Source: Paludibacteraceae bacterium
GTDB taxonomy: Bacteria > Bacteroidota > Bacteroidia > Bacteroidales > Paludibacteraceae
Length of the DNA: 64,000 nt
Direction of reading: 5' to 3'
Assembly (NCBI GenBank): GCA_017456885.1
Contig: JAFTIM010000001.1
Span: forward strand, 1-64,000
The notes beneath the pieces are model-generated. The model had not been told where the DNA came from and searched no databases. It saw only the letters and a program-made list of their open reading frames with translations. Positions 1 to 8,722 of the stretch are shown in pieces (position 1 is the first letter of the stretch; every line of letters begins with the position of its first letter). Position numbers and translations under genes: made by a program.

Positions 1-2883
1 ATAACTCAAGCGATGGGAACAATGGAAGCCGGCACAGGCGAATGGCAGGTGATCGAAAAGGCTGTTCCTACCAACATCGTGGGCTCCACAATGGCACAGT
101 TGGGTATGCGTTTCAACAAGATAGCGGCAGGCACCGAGATTCTGATTGGTGAGATTGCTTTGGTGAAAAACGGTGTTACCTACGCGCCCGTATGTCCTAC
201 TTTGGCTAAAACCGACATACTAAAAGTAACAAGTAACGGTATCGATTTCAAAACTACATGGAACAGCCACTTGGACGGCTCCTCGACTGCTACCGAACCA
301 GCAGTAACCTCTTGCAATTTTGGCGGAATTTCAATACCCGGTCAAGTAACAACCGTTACAATGAATCCGGCTGTTCGTCCTGAAAATCTGGCTTGCACTC
401 CTTCGGGTAACATGACCGGTAGTCGTTATTTGAGTACTATCAATGTTAAGAGGGGTTACACGAATGTGTTGGCTAACACAACTATTCAAAGTTCTACAAC
501 CGATGCCATGTACAACGACAAACGTAGTACAACCATCAGCGTAACGGCAGGTAATACTTATACGCTTAATGCAAGCTATTCCGGTGTTTGGATGCAAGGT
601 TATCTGTTCATCGATTGGAATGATAATGGTAACTTTACCGACGATGGCGAATTTGTGGCTTATGATGCTTCTGCCGATGAACGATTCCAAACCGCATATA
701 GTTTTACTGTTCCTTCTGATGCAACTAATGGTACCTACACTTTGCGTTTCATGGTGGCTTGGTTTGACGATCCTTCAACTGCAAGCCCGTGTGGATACAA
801 TGATATGGCTGGACATGGAGGTAGCATTACCGACTTTGAGTTGCAAGTAAGCGGTGGTACGGGTACAGGTATTACAACCACAATCGTATCGCAAGGCGAT
901 GGCACGAATGCAAGCGAGGGTTCGGCAACTACCTATACTCCGTCCGGTCGCAATGCTTGGGAGCCTGTTTACAACGACGAAGTTGATACATGGTATTTCG
1001 AGATTTGGGGACAACAATGTGGCGGAGAACCTCAATTGATTACTTGCACCACCTCGTGGGCTGCATACGCAGTAGAAGCTCCGTTTGATGTGGATGGCGC
1101 TGCAGGCTATCGAGTAGGAGTGCGTGCTGTTGCTCCTGACGGTGTAACCAAAAGCGATATTCAATGGAGCTCGTATTTGGAATCAAGCAAACTGACTATT
1201 CTCGAAGGGTATAGCGTGGATAAACCGGTGATTAAACCAGATGAAACATTCACCGTATCGTTCGACGATAAAAATCATAGCGAAGCTACGTCGTGGAAAA
1301 TATACCGCTCGAAAGACAATACGTTGATGGCTACGTTTACGGGTGGAACTTCGTTCTCTACCACTTTGAGCGAAAAGGGTCTTTACGACTTGGAAGTAAC
1401 CTACACGAATCAAAATGGTGCTGCCGTAACCGAAAAGAAACGTGCCATGATTCAGGTGTCGGGCGAAGAGGTAGGTGCTGTGCCTGAAATCTATACACTG
1501 AATGTGGATAACAACACCAAATCGATTACGTTAAACCCGACAGTAACGTTTGATTTCGACTACACCGGTCGCCCGAGCGAAGGTTCTACTTCGAAAGCGC
1601 TTCGTTTGCAAGAGCAGGCATTCTGCTTCCAAGCACCCGACTTAAAGGCCGATGGTATGAACTTCGGTACCTCTCCGTTTACCATTGCTTTCTGGTTCAA
1701 AATAGAGAACTTTATCACTAACGAGGTTGGTTTGTTTGCTATTTCATCGCCGAGCGATAGCTGGCCTGCCAATAACTGGGGTTATATCTGGTCGACGTTA
1801 AGCCCGAACAGTTTGAGTTTCTGTTTCCGTCGTGAGTCGGTTAACGGTCAGGTAGGATTTAATTTGAAAGACTTTAACTTTACTCCGGGCTATTGGTACC
1901 ATATAGCTATTGCTTCCAACTATGACTCATCGAAAGGACGTAATATCAACATCTTTGTAAACGGTGCTTCGATAGCGTCAGACGGTTACATCAGCAATAC
2001 TAGTACAGGTACTCAAACGTCGTTTACCTCAACCAACTGGACTACAGATTTGTATTCTTGGAAGACGAATAACAACTTCGGTATCGGTGCTCAAATGTTC
2101 GGACGTTCGGCCATCGATGGTTATATCGACGAAGTACAGATTTGGAATACAGCCAAAACGGAATCCGATATTATCAATTTGATGGAACATCAGGAAACAA
2201 TCGCAAGCGATTTGATGTTTTATTGGGACTTTGAGTCGGATGCCGTAAACAAATTTTTTACAAGTACAGGTCAAGGTACTACGGCATCGGGCTTTGTAAC
2301 CAAGTCCTCGTTGGTAGGTACAAGTGATGGTGCAGAAAATCCGGATATTAAAGCCGATGAAAATTTGGTTACTCCTACGCTTGCTGCAGGAAGCCCGTTC
2401 TTGGCAGGTTCTTATCCTGTAAATACTACTGCAAGCTGGAAGTTTACGGGTACGCCTGCATCGAAAGGTACTCCTACAGAAGGTGCTAATGGTGCCGACG
2501 AAAGCGGTACGATGAGCGTAAGCTACGATACCGAAGGTGAGTATGTGGCTACTCTGACCCTTGAAAACGACTATGGTCAGGATTCGAAAAACATCACAGT
2601 TTATGTTGCAGACGGAACTGTCGATTTGGAAGGCAACGTGGTGGAAAACCTCAGCGTATATCCAAACCCGTTCACCGATGCAGTGATACTGACCTTTGCC
2701 AAAGCCGGCAACTACACCATCGAAGTGATGGGCTTGGACGGTCGATTGCTGAAGAGCGGCACCGTGAATGCATCGGCATGCCAAATGTCGCGTATCGCAG
2801 TAGAAGGCGAGGCTGGCACTTACCTTGTACGCATCAAGCAACAAGACAAAGTGATTCAAACATTGAAACTGATAAAAAAATAA
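1..2883 (+). CDS. GH85-type endo-beta-N-acetylglucosaminidase-like secreted protein, 5' end missing
   Basis: The frame is open from base 1, so the gene begins upstream; the first methionine at base 13 is internal. Numbered from that methionine, the protein has the end of a jelly-roll carbohydrate-binding region (1-60), an Fn3-like domain starting near 66 and resuming near 315, a GEVED-type domain between them (about 130-280, with YLFIDWNDNGNF), a PKD-like domain (about 400-490), a LamG/concanavalin-like domain (about 540-730), a second PKD-like stretch and a T9SS type A sorting domain (about 880-956, VYPNPF then GTYLVRIKQ). The downstream gene is a paralogue that has the catalytic domain, so this one is probably also a glycan hydrolase, but its catalytic part is outside the window. 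It is expected to be exported by Sec and then T9SS. A terminator follows the stop codon. Confidence 0.8.
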   Translation: MTQAMGTMEAGTGEWQVIEKAVPTNIVGSTMAQLGMRFNKIAAGTEILIGEIALVKNGVTYAPVCPTLAKTDILKVTSNGIDFKTTWNSHLDGSSTATEPAVTSCNFGGISIPGQVTTVTMNPAVRPENLACTPSGNMTGSRYLSTINVKRGYTNVLANTTIQSSTTDAMYNDKRSTTISVTAGNTYTLNASYSGVWMQGYLFIDWNDNGNFTDDGEFVAYDASADERFQTAYSFTVPSDATNGTYTLRFMVAWFDDPSTASPCGYNDMAGHGGSITDFELQVSGGTGTGITTTIVSQGDGTNASEGSATTYTPSGRNAWEPVYNDEVDTWYFEIWGQQCGGEPQLITCTTSWAAYAVEAPFDVDGAAGYRVGVRAVAPDGVTKSDIQWSSYLESSKLTILEGYSVDKPVIKPDETFTVSFDDKNHSEATSWKIYRSKDNTLMATFTGGTSFSTTLSEKGLYDLEVTYTNQNGAAVTEKKRAMIQVSGEEVGAVPEIYTLNVDNNTKSITLNPTVTFDFDYTGRPSEGSTSKALRLQEQAFCFQAPDLKADGMNFGTSPFTIAFWFKIENFITNEVGLFAISSPSDSWPANNWGYIWSTLSPNSLSFCFRRESVNGQVGFNLKDFNFTPGYWYHIAIASNYDSSKGRNINIFVNGASIASDGYISNTSTGTQTSFTSTNWTTDLYSWKTNNNFGIGAQMFGRSAIDGYIDEVQIWNTAKTESDIINLMEHQETIASDLMFYWDFESDAVNKFFTSTGQGTTASGFVTKSSLVGTSDGAENPDIKADENLVTPTLAAGSPFLAGSYPVNTTASWKFTGTPASKGTPTEGANGADESGTMSVSYDTEGEYVATLTLENDYGQDSKNITVYVADGTVDLEGNVVENLSVYPNPFTDAVILTFAKAGNYTIEVMGLDGRLLKSGTVNASACQMSRIAVEGEAGTYLVRIKQQDKVIQTLKLIKK

Positions 2884-2912
2884 AAGTTTTCGTTCATAAT
2901 GTTTAAGTGAAG

Positions 2913-2944
2913 GGGAGCGTGAGCAATCACGCTCTCTTTTTTTT
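2913..2944 (+). terminator. Rho-independent terminator after the first GH85-like gene
   Basis: An 8 bp perfect stem (GAGCGTGA with TCACGCTC, loop GCAA) is followed by a run of eight T. It lies 30 bases after the stop codon and separates the two paralogues into distinct transcription units. Confidence 0.85.
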
Positions 2945-3096
2945 GTCGTTAAAAAATCGGCATTTCGTCGTTTAATTTTACTGCTAAGGCGATAAAATCT
3001 GTTGCTTTATCTACTAAATTGGTTGTTTAATCGTGAAAATTCCTAATTTTAGGCAGTGAAATTTTAATTATTTATTAACCATTTAACTTTAACATT

Positions 3097-6000
3097 ATGA
3101 AAAAGGGTTATCTAATGCTGTTGTTTGCATGCTTGTTTGCAGTGCCTGCATTCGGGTTGTGTAAGCACGAAAATTACATCGGCGACAACGATGTAACGGG
3201 TTGGATGTATTCGTACTACAGTAGTTGGACTCCGGGTTCGGCTCCTTCGGGCGGGTCGGAAAACGAGAACTTCTACATCGGTCGTGTGCGTCCTTTGAAG
3301 CGTTTTACGAACACGGCTACGCAAGTCATTCAAGATGGTACGGAAAATATAACTCGCCGTGCCAATCGCGGACTTTTGTGGTGGTGTCCTATCAACGAAG
3401 GTACATGGACGTCGTTGCCTCGTTACAATTTCGACTCCGAGGCATTCAGCATGTGGAGTTATGTAACGATACACGGCAACTGGACACAGGGTTTTTTGCG
3501 TCAGCCGGGTGCTTTTGCCGATGTATGTCACAAAAATGGTGTGAGAACGGCGTGTGTGGCTTCCATTCCATGGACGCAAACGCTGGGTTCGACCGATGCC
3601 GGTCACGGACAGAACTTTAAGGCATTGATAAATGGCGGAGCAAACAAACTGATGTCGTTGTTGGCTTACTACGGCATCGACGGTTTGGGCTTTAACTCCG
3701 AGCAAGAGTGGGGCGATGTACGCAACGGTATGAAATCGTTGCTTGCAGCCTGTCATTCAATCAAAGGAAATTTTGATATGACGGATCGTTTGCATTTCGA
3801 TTTCTATTCGTTGAACAACTGTTTGACAAGTTCGGGTGGTAATATGCAGGATTTTTCCGATTTTTGGCCGAGTGCCAATGGTTTCTTCTTGAACTACAAC
3901 TGGGGAAGTACGCTGTTGAATAATTCGGAAACTGTGGCAGGCAGTAAATCGTTCGATGTATATGCCGGTATGGATATGCAGGGACGTAGCTCCGCCGATT
4001 GGACGTCGTTGAACAACTACAACATCTCTATCGGTATCTGGGGAGCTCACAACAAGTGTATGCCTTACGAGGGCGCTACCGAAGACGGATCAACCAAAGA
4101 CGCCATTCAAAAATGCTACTTGCGTAAAACAGAGCAGTTGTTTACGGGTGGTACGCGCAATCCTGTCAACGATAAGACCATCAGCAATGTGCTGTGTTCG
4201 GGTAACTCATCGTTCTTCGGTGTTTCGAAGTTGATGGCTGCCAAGAGTGCTTTGTCGTGGAATAAAGATTTAAATGGCTATTTCCCGTTCATTTCGTATT
4301 TGAACTTGGGTAACGGTAAGTTCTTCAACAACGAAGGTGTAACCACCTACGACAACGAGTGGTACAACATCGGTATGCAGGACTACCTGCCCACATGGCG
4401 TTGGTGGATAACCGATGACTATATGGCTCGCTCCACCGGCAACGTACCGAGCGATACGCACGCCGAATTTACTTACGAAGATGCTTGGTTCGGCGGTTCG
4501 TGTTTGAAACTGACATTTGACAATTCAGTGTCGGGATGGCGCTACATACAGTTGTTTAAGACACAATTCCCGATAGCGGATGCCAACTACACCTTGCGTG
4601 TACGCTACAAAGCATTGAGCGGCTCTGCCAATATGCAATATACCATGAGTAAGGAGGGTGCCGAATCGACTATTATAACTCAAGCGATGGGAACAATGAA
4701 AGCCGGCACCGGCGAATGGCAGGTGATCGAAAAGGGTGTTCCTACTAACATCGTGGGCTCCACAATGGCACAGTTGGGTATGCGTTTCAACAACATAGTA
4801 GATGGCACCGAGATTTTGATTGGTGAGATTGCTTTGGTGAAAAACGGTGTTACCTACTCGCCCGTGGCTCCTACACTCGATTCGAGCAAAACAAAGATTT
4901 TGAAAACAACCTCGCGCGGTGTCGATTTCAAGGTGATTTGGAATTGTTCCTACTCGGGTTCCAAAAAAGCTTACGAGCCTGTTTACAACGACGAGGTGGA
5001 TACATGGTATTTCGAGATTTGGGGACAACAAAACGGTGGCGAACCTCAATTGGTAACAACCACTACTTCGTGGGCTGCTTATGCTGTCGAAGTGCCTATC
5101 GTTTTGAACGGTACCATGACATTCCGTGCAGGTGTGCGTGCCGTTGCTCCCGACGGTGTTACAAAATCGAGCATCGTTTGGTCGAACTATATGAGCATTT
5201 CCGACATTACCATTATTGAAGGTTTCTCGGTTGACAAACCGGTGATTAAGGTAGGCGAAACATTCACGGTTTCGTTTGACGACCCCTTGCATGGAGCAGC
5301 CACTTCGTGGAAAGTGTACAATGCAAAGGATAATACTGTGGTGTACTCTACTACAGGCGGAACAAGCTTCTCTACCTCTTTGGCCGCAACGGGCTTGTAC
5401 GATGTGGAGGTTACCTACAAAAATCAAAACGGCGCCACCGTTACCGACAAGGAGCGCGGTATGATTCAGGTGTCGGGCGACGAGGTAGGGGCAATGCCTC
5501 AAATCTATACGCTGACTACCGACAAAGAGAGCAATGGCAATGAAATCGGGGCTGACGAGGTGGTTACGCTCTCTTATACGGGGCGTGCAGCCGACGGTAC
5601 CACTTCGCAGGCTTTGCGCTTGCAGGAGAAACCTTTCTGTGTAAGATGCTCCGACTTCTTTAATGCAGCCGGCTTTGGCAATACTCAACCTATCACCATC
5701 AGTTTCTGGTTCAATCCGTTGCAATTTATTGATGCGGGAGATAGTAATGGTAATACGGGCTTTGGTGATAATGGTACTCAGATGTTGAATATCCGTAAGC
5801 CGACCGATAGATATCCTACTTCCGAATGGGGATATATGTGGAGCGGTATTCACAACGGCGGTAACGACTATTGGGTCAATATATTGAAAGCAAGCCAAAC
5901 GGCAGGATCCAATTACACCACCATGACGCAGAACTTTGTGATACCGACCGCCAACTGGACACACATTGCCATCTCGGTGGTAGGTAGCAGCACCAGCAGC

Positions 6001-6909
6001 AAAGATGTGGAACTTTATGTTAACGGACGTAAAGTGAGCGATGCTGTTCAAGGTAAAGCTACGGTGGCTACGCTTTCTTCTTCACACTTTATCTTTATGG
6101 GAGGTACGGCTGCTTTCCGTTCGGCATTCGACGGCTACATCGACGAGTTCCAAATCTGGAAAAAGCAGTTCACCGAAAGCACCATCAACCAAACCATGGT
6201 TCACTACAACGATGGCGAAGTGCCTTCCGAGTTGGTCTGCTATTGGGACTTTGAGCAAGATGCCACCTCCGACAACCGTCTTATAAGTCGTGGTTCGCTC
6301 TCGAAAGAGGTATATGCCGTGGTAGGTAATACATGGCGTTGCGTACAAGGTGATGGTGATGGTATAACAGGTTCCGACCCAATGGTAGAGTCGAACCGTA
6401 TGGCTCCGCTCTTTGGGGCAGGCACACCGTTCTTGGCAGGTAAATACGAGGTGAAGACCTTGCCTTCGTGGAAGTTCGAAGGCGTGGCTACCCCGGGTGC
6501 CGTAATCGGCGATGGTGTAGGGGGTAGCACTACCGTGTCGTGGGCTACTATGGAGAATGCTCCTTACAAATGTACTTTGACTTTGGAAAACTCGTGGGGT
6601 AAAGACGTGAAGTCGGTAACCATGTTCGATGCTTGCGTAAAACTCGACGAGGCAGGACAAATCGTAGAGGACTTGAGCGTATATCCGAATCCGTTTACCG
6701 AGTCGGTACACGTACGCTTCATCGAAGCCGGTAACTACGAGTTAGACGTGTTCACGCTCTCGGGTCAGCTTGTTCAAACCAAGCAACTGAACGTACAAAA
6801 CTACGAGGCTGTCGGCATCAATCTGAATACAGCCGAACAGGGTATGTATTTGGTACGCTTGAAAAAAGAGGGCAAGGTAATCAAGTCGTTCAAATTGGAG
6901 AAGAGATAA
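3097..6909 (+). CDS. Secreted GH85-type endo-beta-N-acetylglucosaminidase with T9SS sorting domain
   Basis: This 1270-residue protein starts with a signal peptide (about 1-22). The catalytic barrel (about 30-370) carries GLGFNSEQEW, where N200 and E202 match the Asn-x-Glu pair used in GH85 substrate-assisted hydrolysis of the chitobiose core of N-glycans. Then follow a jelly-roll carbohydrate-binding region (about 440-595), an Fn3-like domain (about 600-690), a PKD-like domain (about 700-790), a LamG-like domain (about 810-1010) and a T9SS type A sorting domain (about 1190-1270, VYPNPF and GMYLVRLKK). The protein probably releases host or dietary N-glycans at the cell surface. It is the intact paralogue of the partial gene upstream, with nearly identical DNA in places. 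No clear TAnnTTTG promoter was found in the 213-base gap before it. The GH85 call rests on the N-x-E motif and domain order; I am fairly sure. Confidence 0.85.
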   Translation: MKKGYLMLLFACLFAVPAFGLCKHENYIGDNDVTGWMYSYYSSWTPGSAPSGGSENENFYIGRVRPLKRFTNTATQVIQDGTENITRRANRGLLWWCPINEGTWTSLPRYNFDSEAFSMWSYVTIHGNWTQGFLRQPGAFADVCHKNGVRTACVASIPWTQTLGSTDAGHGQNFKALINGGANKLMSLLAYYGIDGLGFNSEQEWGDVRNGMKSLLAACHSIKGNFDMTDRLHFDFYSLNNCLTSSGGNMQDFSDFWPSANGFFLNYNWGSTLLNNSETVAGSKSFDVYAGMDMQGRSSADWTSLNNYNISIGIWGAHNKCMPYEGATEDGSTKDAIQKCYLRKTEQLFTGGTRNPVNDKTISNVLCSGNSSFFGVSKLMAAKSALSWNKDLNGYFPFISYLNLGNGKFFNNEGVTTYDNEWYNIGMQDYLPTWRWWITDDYMARSTGNVPSDTHAEFTYEDAWFGGSCLKLTFDNSVSGWRYIQLFKTQFPIADANYTLRVRYKALSGSANMQYTMSKEGAESTIITQAMGTMKAGTGEWQVIEKGVPTNIVGSTMAQLGMRFNNIVDGTEILIGEIALVKNGVTYSPVAPTLDSSKTKILKTTSRGVDFKVIWNCSYSGSKKAYEPVYNDEVDTWYFEIWGQQNGGEPQLVTTTTSWAAYAVEVPIVLNGTMTFRAGVRAVAPDGVTKSSIVWSNYMSISDITIIEGFSVDKPVIKVGETFTVSFDDPLHGAATSWKVYNAKDNTVVYSTTGGTSFSTSLAATGLYDVEVTYKNQNGATVTDKERGMIQVSGDEVGAMPQIYTLTTDKESNGNEIGADEVVTLSYTGRAADGTTSQALRLQEKPFCVRCSDFFNAAGFGNTQPITISFWFNPLQFIDAGDSNGNTGFGDNGTQMLNIRKPTDRYPTSEWGYMWSGIHNGGNDYWVNILKASQTAGSNYTTMTQNFVIPTANWTHIAISVVGSSTSSKDVELYVNGRKVSDAVQGKATVATLSSSHFIFMGGTAAFRSAFDGYIDEFQIWKKQFTESTINQTMVHYNDGEVPSELVCYWDFEQDATSDNRLISRGSLSKEVYAVVGNTWRCVQGDGDGITGSDPMVESNRMAPLFGAGTPFLAGKYEVKTLPSWKFEGVATPGAVIGDGVGGSTTVSWATMENAPYKCTLTLENSWGKDVKSVTMFDACVKLDEAGQIVEDLSVYPNPFTESVHVRFIEAGNYELDVFTLSGQLVQTKQLNVQNYEAVGINLNTAEQGMYLVRLKKEGKVIKSFKLEKR

Positions 6910-6938
6910 ACTTCCTCTCTCAAAAAAACACGATAAAA

Positions 6939-6983
6939 GAAAGCTCTGTGGCAGTTGGCCGCAGGGCTTTCTTCCTTTTTTTT
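6939..6983 (+). terminator. Rho-independent terminator after the second GH85-like gene
   Basis: A long hairpin (6939-6971) pairs GAAAGC with GCTTTC and continues inward through CTG/CAG and GGC/GCC with small bulges. A T-rich tract follows (6975-6983). It sits 30 bases after the stop codon. Confidence 0.8.
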
Positions 6984-7035
6984 ACCTTAAACTTGTTTTC
7001 TTCCTAACTCATCTACGCAAGCATGGCAGAAAAGC

Positions 7036-7069
7036 AAAAGGCGAACCTTTTTTAGGTCCGCCTTTTTTT
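7036..7069 (-). terminator. Terminator at the end of the parA-to-fumarase run, possibly bidirectional
   Basis: A nine-pair stem (7039-7047 with 7055-7063, one G-U wobble on the minus strand) encloses a T/A loop. T runs lie on both sides, so it could also stop any plus-strand read-through from the GH85-like genes. It is 24 bases beyond the fumarase stop codon. Confidence 0.7.
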
Positions 7070-7092
7070 GCAAATGTGTTTGCAACGAGCGT

Positions 7093-8721
7093 TTATTTAC
7101 GCGGTTTCAGTTGTTTGAAAAAGTCGTTGCCTTTGTCGTCCACCAAGATGAATGCAGGGAAATCTTCCACTTCAATTTTCCAAATGGCTTCCATTCCGAG
7201 TTCGGGATATTCCACGCACTCAATTGATTTGATGTTGTTTTGCGCCAAAATGGCTGCCGGTCCGCCAATCGAGCCGAGGTAGAAGCCGCCATGTTTTTTG
7301 CAGGCATCGGTTACGGCTTGGCTACGGTTGCCTTTGGCCAGCATAATCATCGAGCCGCCGTGGTCCTGAAACTCATCGACGTACGGGTCCATACGGCCGG
7401 CGGTCGTCGGTCCCATCGAGCCGCAAGCCATGCCGGCGGGCGTTTTAGCCGGTCCGGCGTAGTAAATCGGGTGGTCTTTGACGTACTGTGGCAGGTCTTC
7501 GCCGGCATCGAGGCGCGCTTTCAGTTTGGCGTGTGCAATGTCGCGTCCGACGATGATGGTGCCGTTCAGGCTCAAACGTGTGGCTACCGGATATTTGGTC
7601 AGTTCGGCCAAAATGTTTTGCATCGGTTGGTTCAGGTCGATGCGTACGGCGTCGCCTTCGCCGGCTTCGCGCAACTCGGCAGGAATCAGGCTGCCGGGGT
7701 TGTCGTCCATCTTTTCAATCCAGATGCCGTCTTTGTTGATTTTGCATTTGATGTTGCGGTCGGCCGAGCAACTGACGCCCAAACCGATGGGGCAACTTGC
7801 GCCGTGGCGTGGCAGGCGTATCACGCGGATGTCGTATGCCATGTATTTGCCGCCGAATTGTGCGCCGAGTCCGATGTTGTGTGCCTCTTCGAGCAGGCGT
7901 TGTTCGAGTTCAACGTCGCGGAAAGCGCGTCCGTATTCGTTACCCGTGGTCGGCAGTTCGTCGTAATAGTGTGTCGAAGCCAATTTCACGGTCAGCAGGT
8001 TCTTTTCGGCCGATGTGCCGCCGATGACGAATGCAATATGGTAAGGAGGACAAGCCGCCGTACCGAGTGTTTTCATCTTTTCGACCAAAAAGGGAATCAG
8101 CGTGTCGGGATTTTGTATGCGCGCTTTCGTCTCTTGATACAAGTAGGTTTTGTTGGCCGAGCCACCGCCTTTGGTAACGCACAAAAAGCGATATTCCATG
8201 CCTTCGGTGGCTTCGATGTCGATTTGTGCGGGCAGATTGCATTTGGTGTTCACCTCGTCGTACATGTTCAGCGGAGCGTTTTGCGAGTAGCGTAGGTTTT
8301 CTTCCGTATAGGTTTTGAATACGCCGATCGAGAGTGCCTCTTCGTCGCAATAGCCCGTCCACACCTGCTGTCCTTTTTCGCCGTGAATGATGGCGGTGCC
8401 GGTGTCTTGGCAGAGCGGAAGTTTGCCTTTGGCAGCCACTTCGGCGTTGCGCAGGAACGTCAGGGCAACGTATTTGTCGTTGTCGCTGGCTTCGGGGTCG
8501 CTCAACACTTTTGCCACTTGCTCGTTGTGCGCGCGACGCAGCAAAAACGATACATCGCGAAAAGCGGCATTGGCCATTTTGGTTAATCCCTCTTTCTCGA
8601 TTTTCAAGATGGGTGTACCTTCAAACTCGCTGACCGAAACGTGCTCCTTGGTGAGCAGGTAGTATTCGGTTTTGTCCTCGCCGAGCGGGAACATCGGTTG
8701 GTAATGAAATTCTGTTGCCAT
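7093..8721 (-). CDS. Class I fumarate hydratase (iron-sulfur)
   Basis: This enzyme of 542 residues interconverts fumarate and malate in the cytoplasm. The single chain carries both halves of class I fumarases (N-terminal alpha and C-terminal beta parts), the usual length for the FumA/FumB type. Three cysteines fit the ligands of the oxygen-sensitive 4Fe-4S cluster: C104 in LCQDTG, C224 in TAACPPYH and C318 in GVSCSADRN, with spacings of 120 and 94 as in the family. GGTSAEK and [15 protein letters not shown] are conserved family stretches. It starts one base after the stop codon of the M6 peptidase gene, so it looks like the last gene of that run, although its housekeeping role has no evident tie to it. 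A terminator follows. Confidence 0.95.
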   Translation of the reverse strand: MATEFHYQPMFPLGEDKTEYYLLTKEHVSVSEFEGTPILKIEKEGLTKMANAAFRDVSFLLRRAHNEQVAKVLSDPEASDNDKYVALTFLRNAEVAAKGKLPLCQDTGTAIIHGEKGQQVWTGYCDEEALSIGVFKTYTEENLRYSQNAPLNMYDEVNTKCNLPAQIDIEATEGMEYRFLCVTKGGGSANKTYLYQETKARIQNPDTLIPFLVEKMKTLGTAACPPYHIAFVIGGTSAEKNLLTVKLASTHYYDELPTTGNEYGRAFRDVELEQRLLEEAHNIGLGAQFGGKYMAYDIRVIRLPRHGASCPIGLGVSCSADRNIKCKINKDGIWIEKMDDNPGSLIPAELREAGEGDAVRIDLNQPMQNILAELTKYPVATRLSLNGTIIVGRDIAHAKLKARLDAGEDLPQYVKDHPIYYAGPAKTPAGMACGSMGPTTAGRMDPYVDEFQDHGGSMIMLAKGNRSQAVTDACKKHGGFYLGSIGGPAAILAQNNIKSIECVEYPELGMEAIWKIEVEDFPAFILVDDKGNDFFKQLKPRK

Positions 8722-8722
8722 G

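Noticed and set aside
4525-6051. A 508-codon open frame antisense to the second GH85-like gene
   Set aside because: It is rich in His, Arg, Cys and Ile, has no recognisable domain or signal, and mirrors the codon pattern of a gene with strong evidence on the other strand.
7240-8295. A 351-codon open frame antisense to fumarase
   Set aside because: Low-complexity Val/Phe/Ala/Gly/Arg composition as expected from the reverse of a well-supported gene; no start context or domain.
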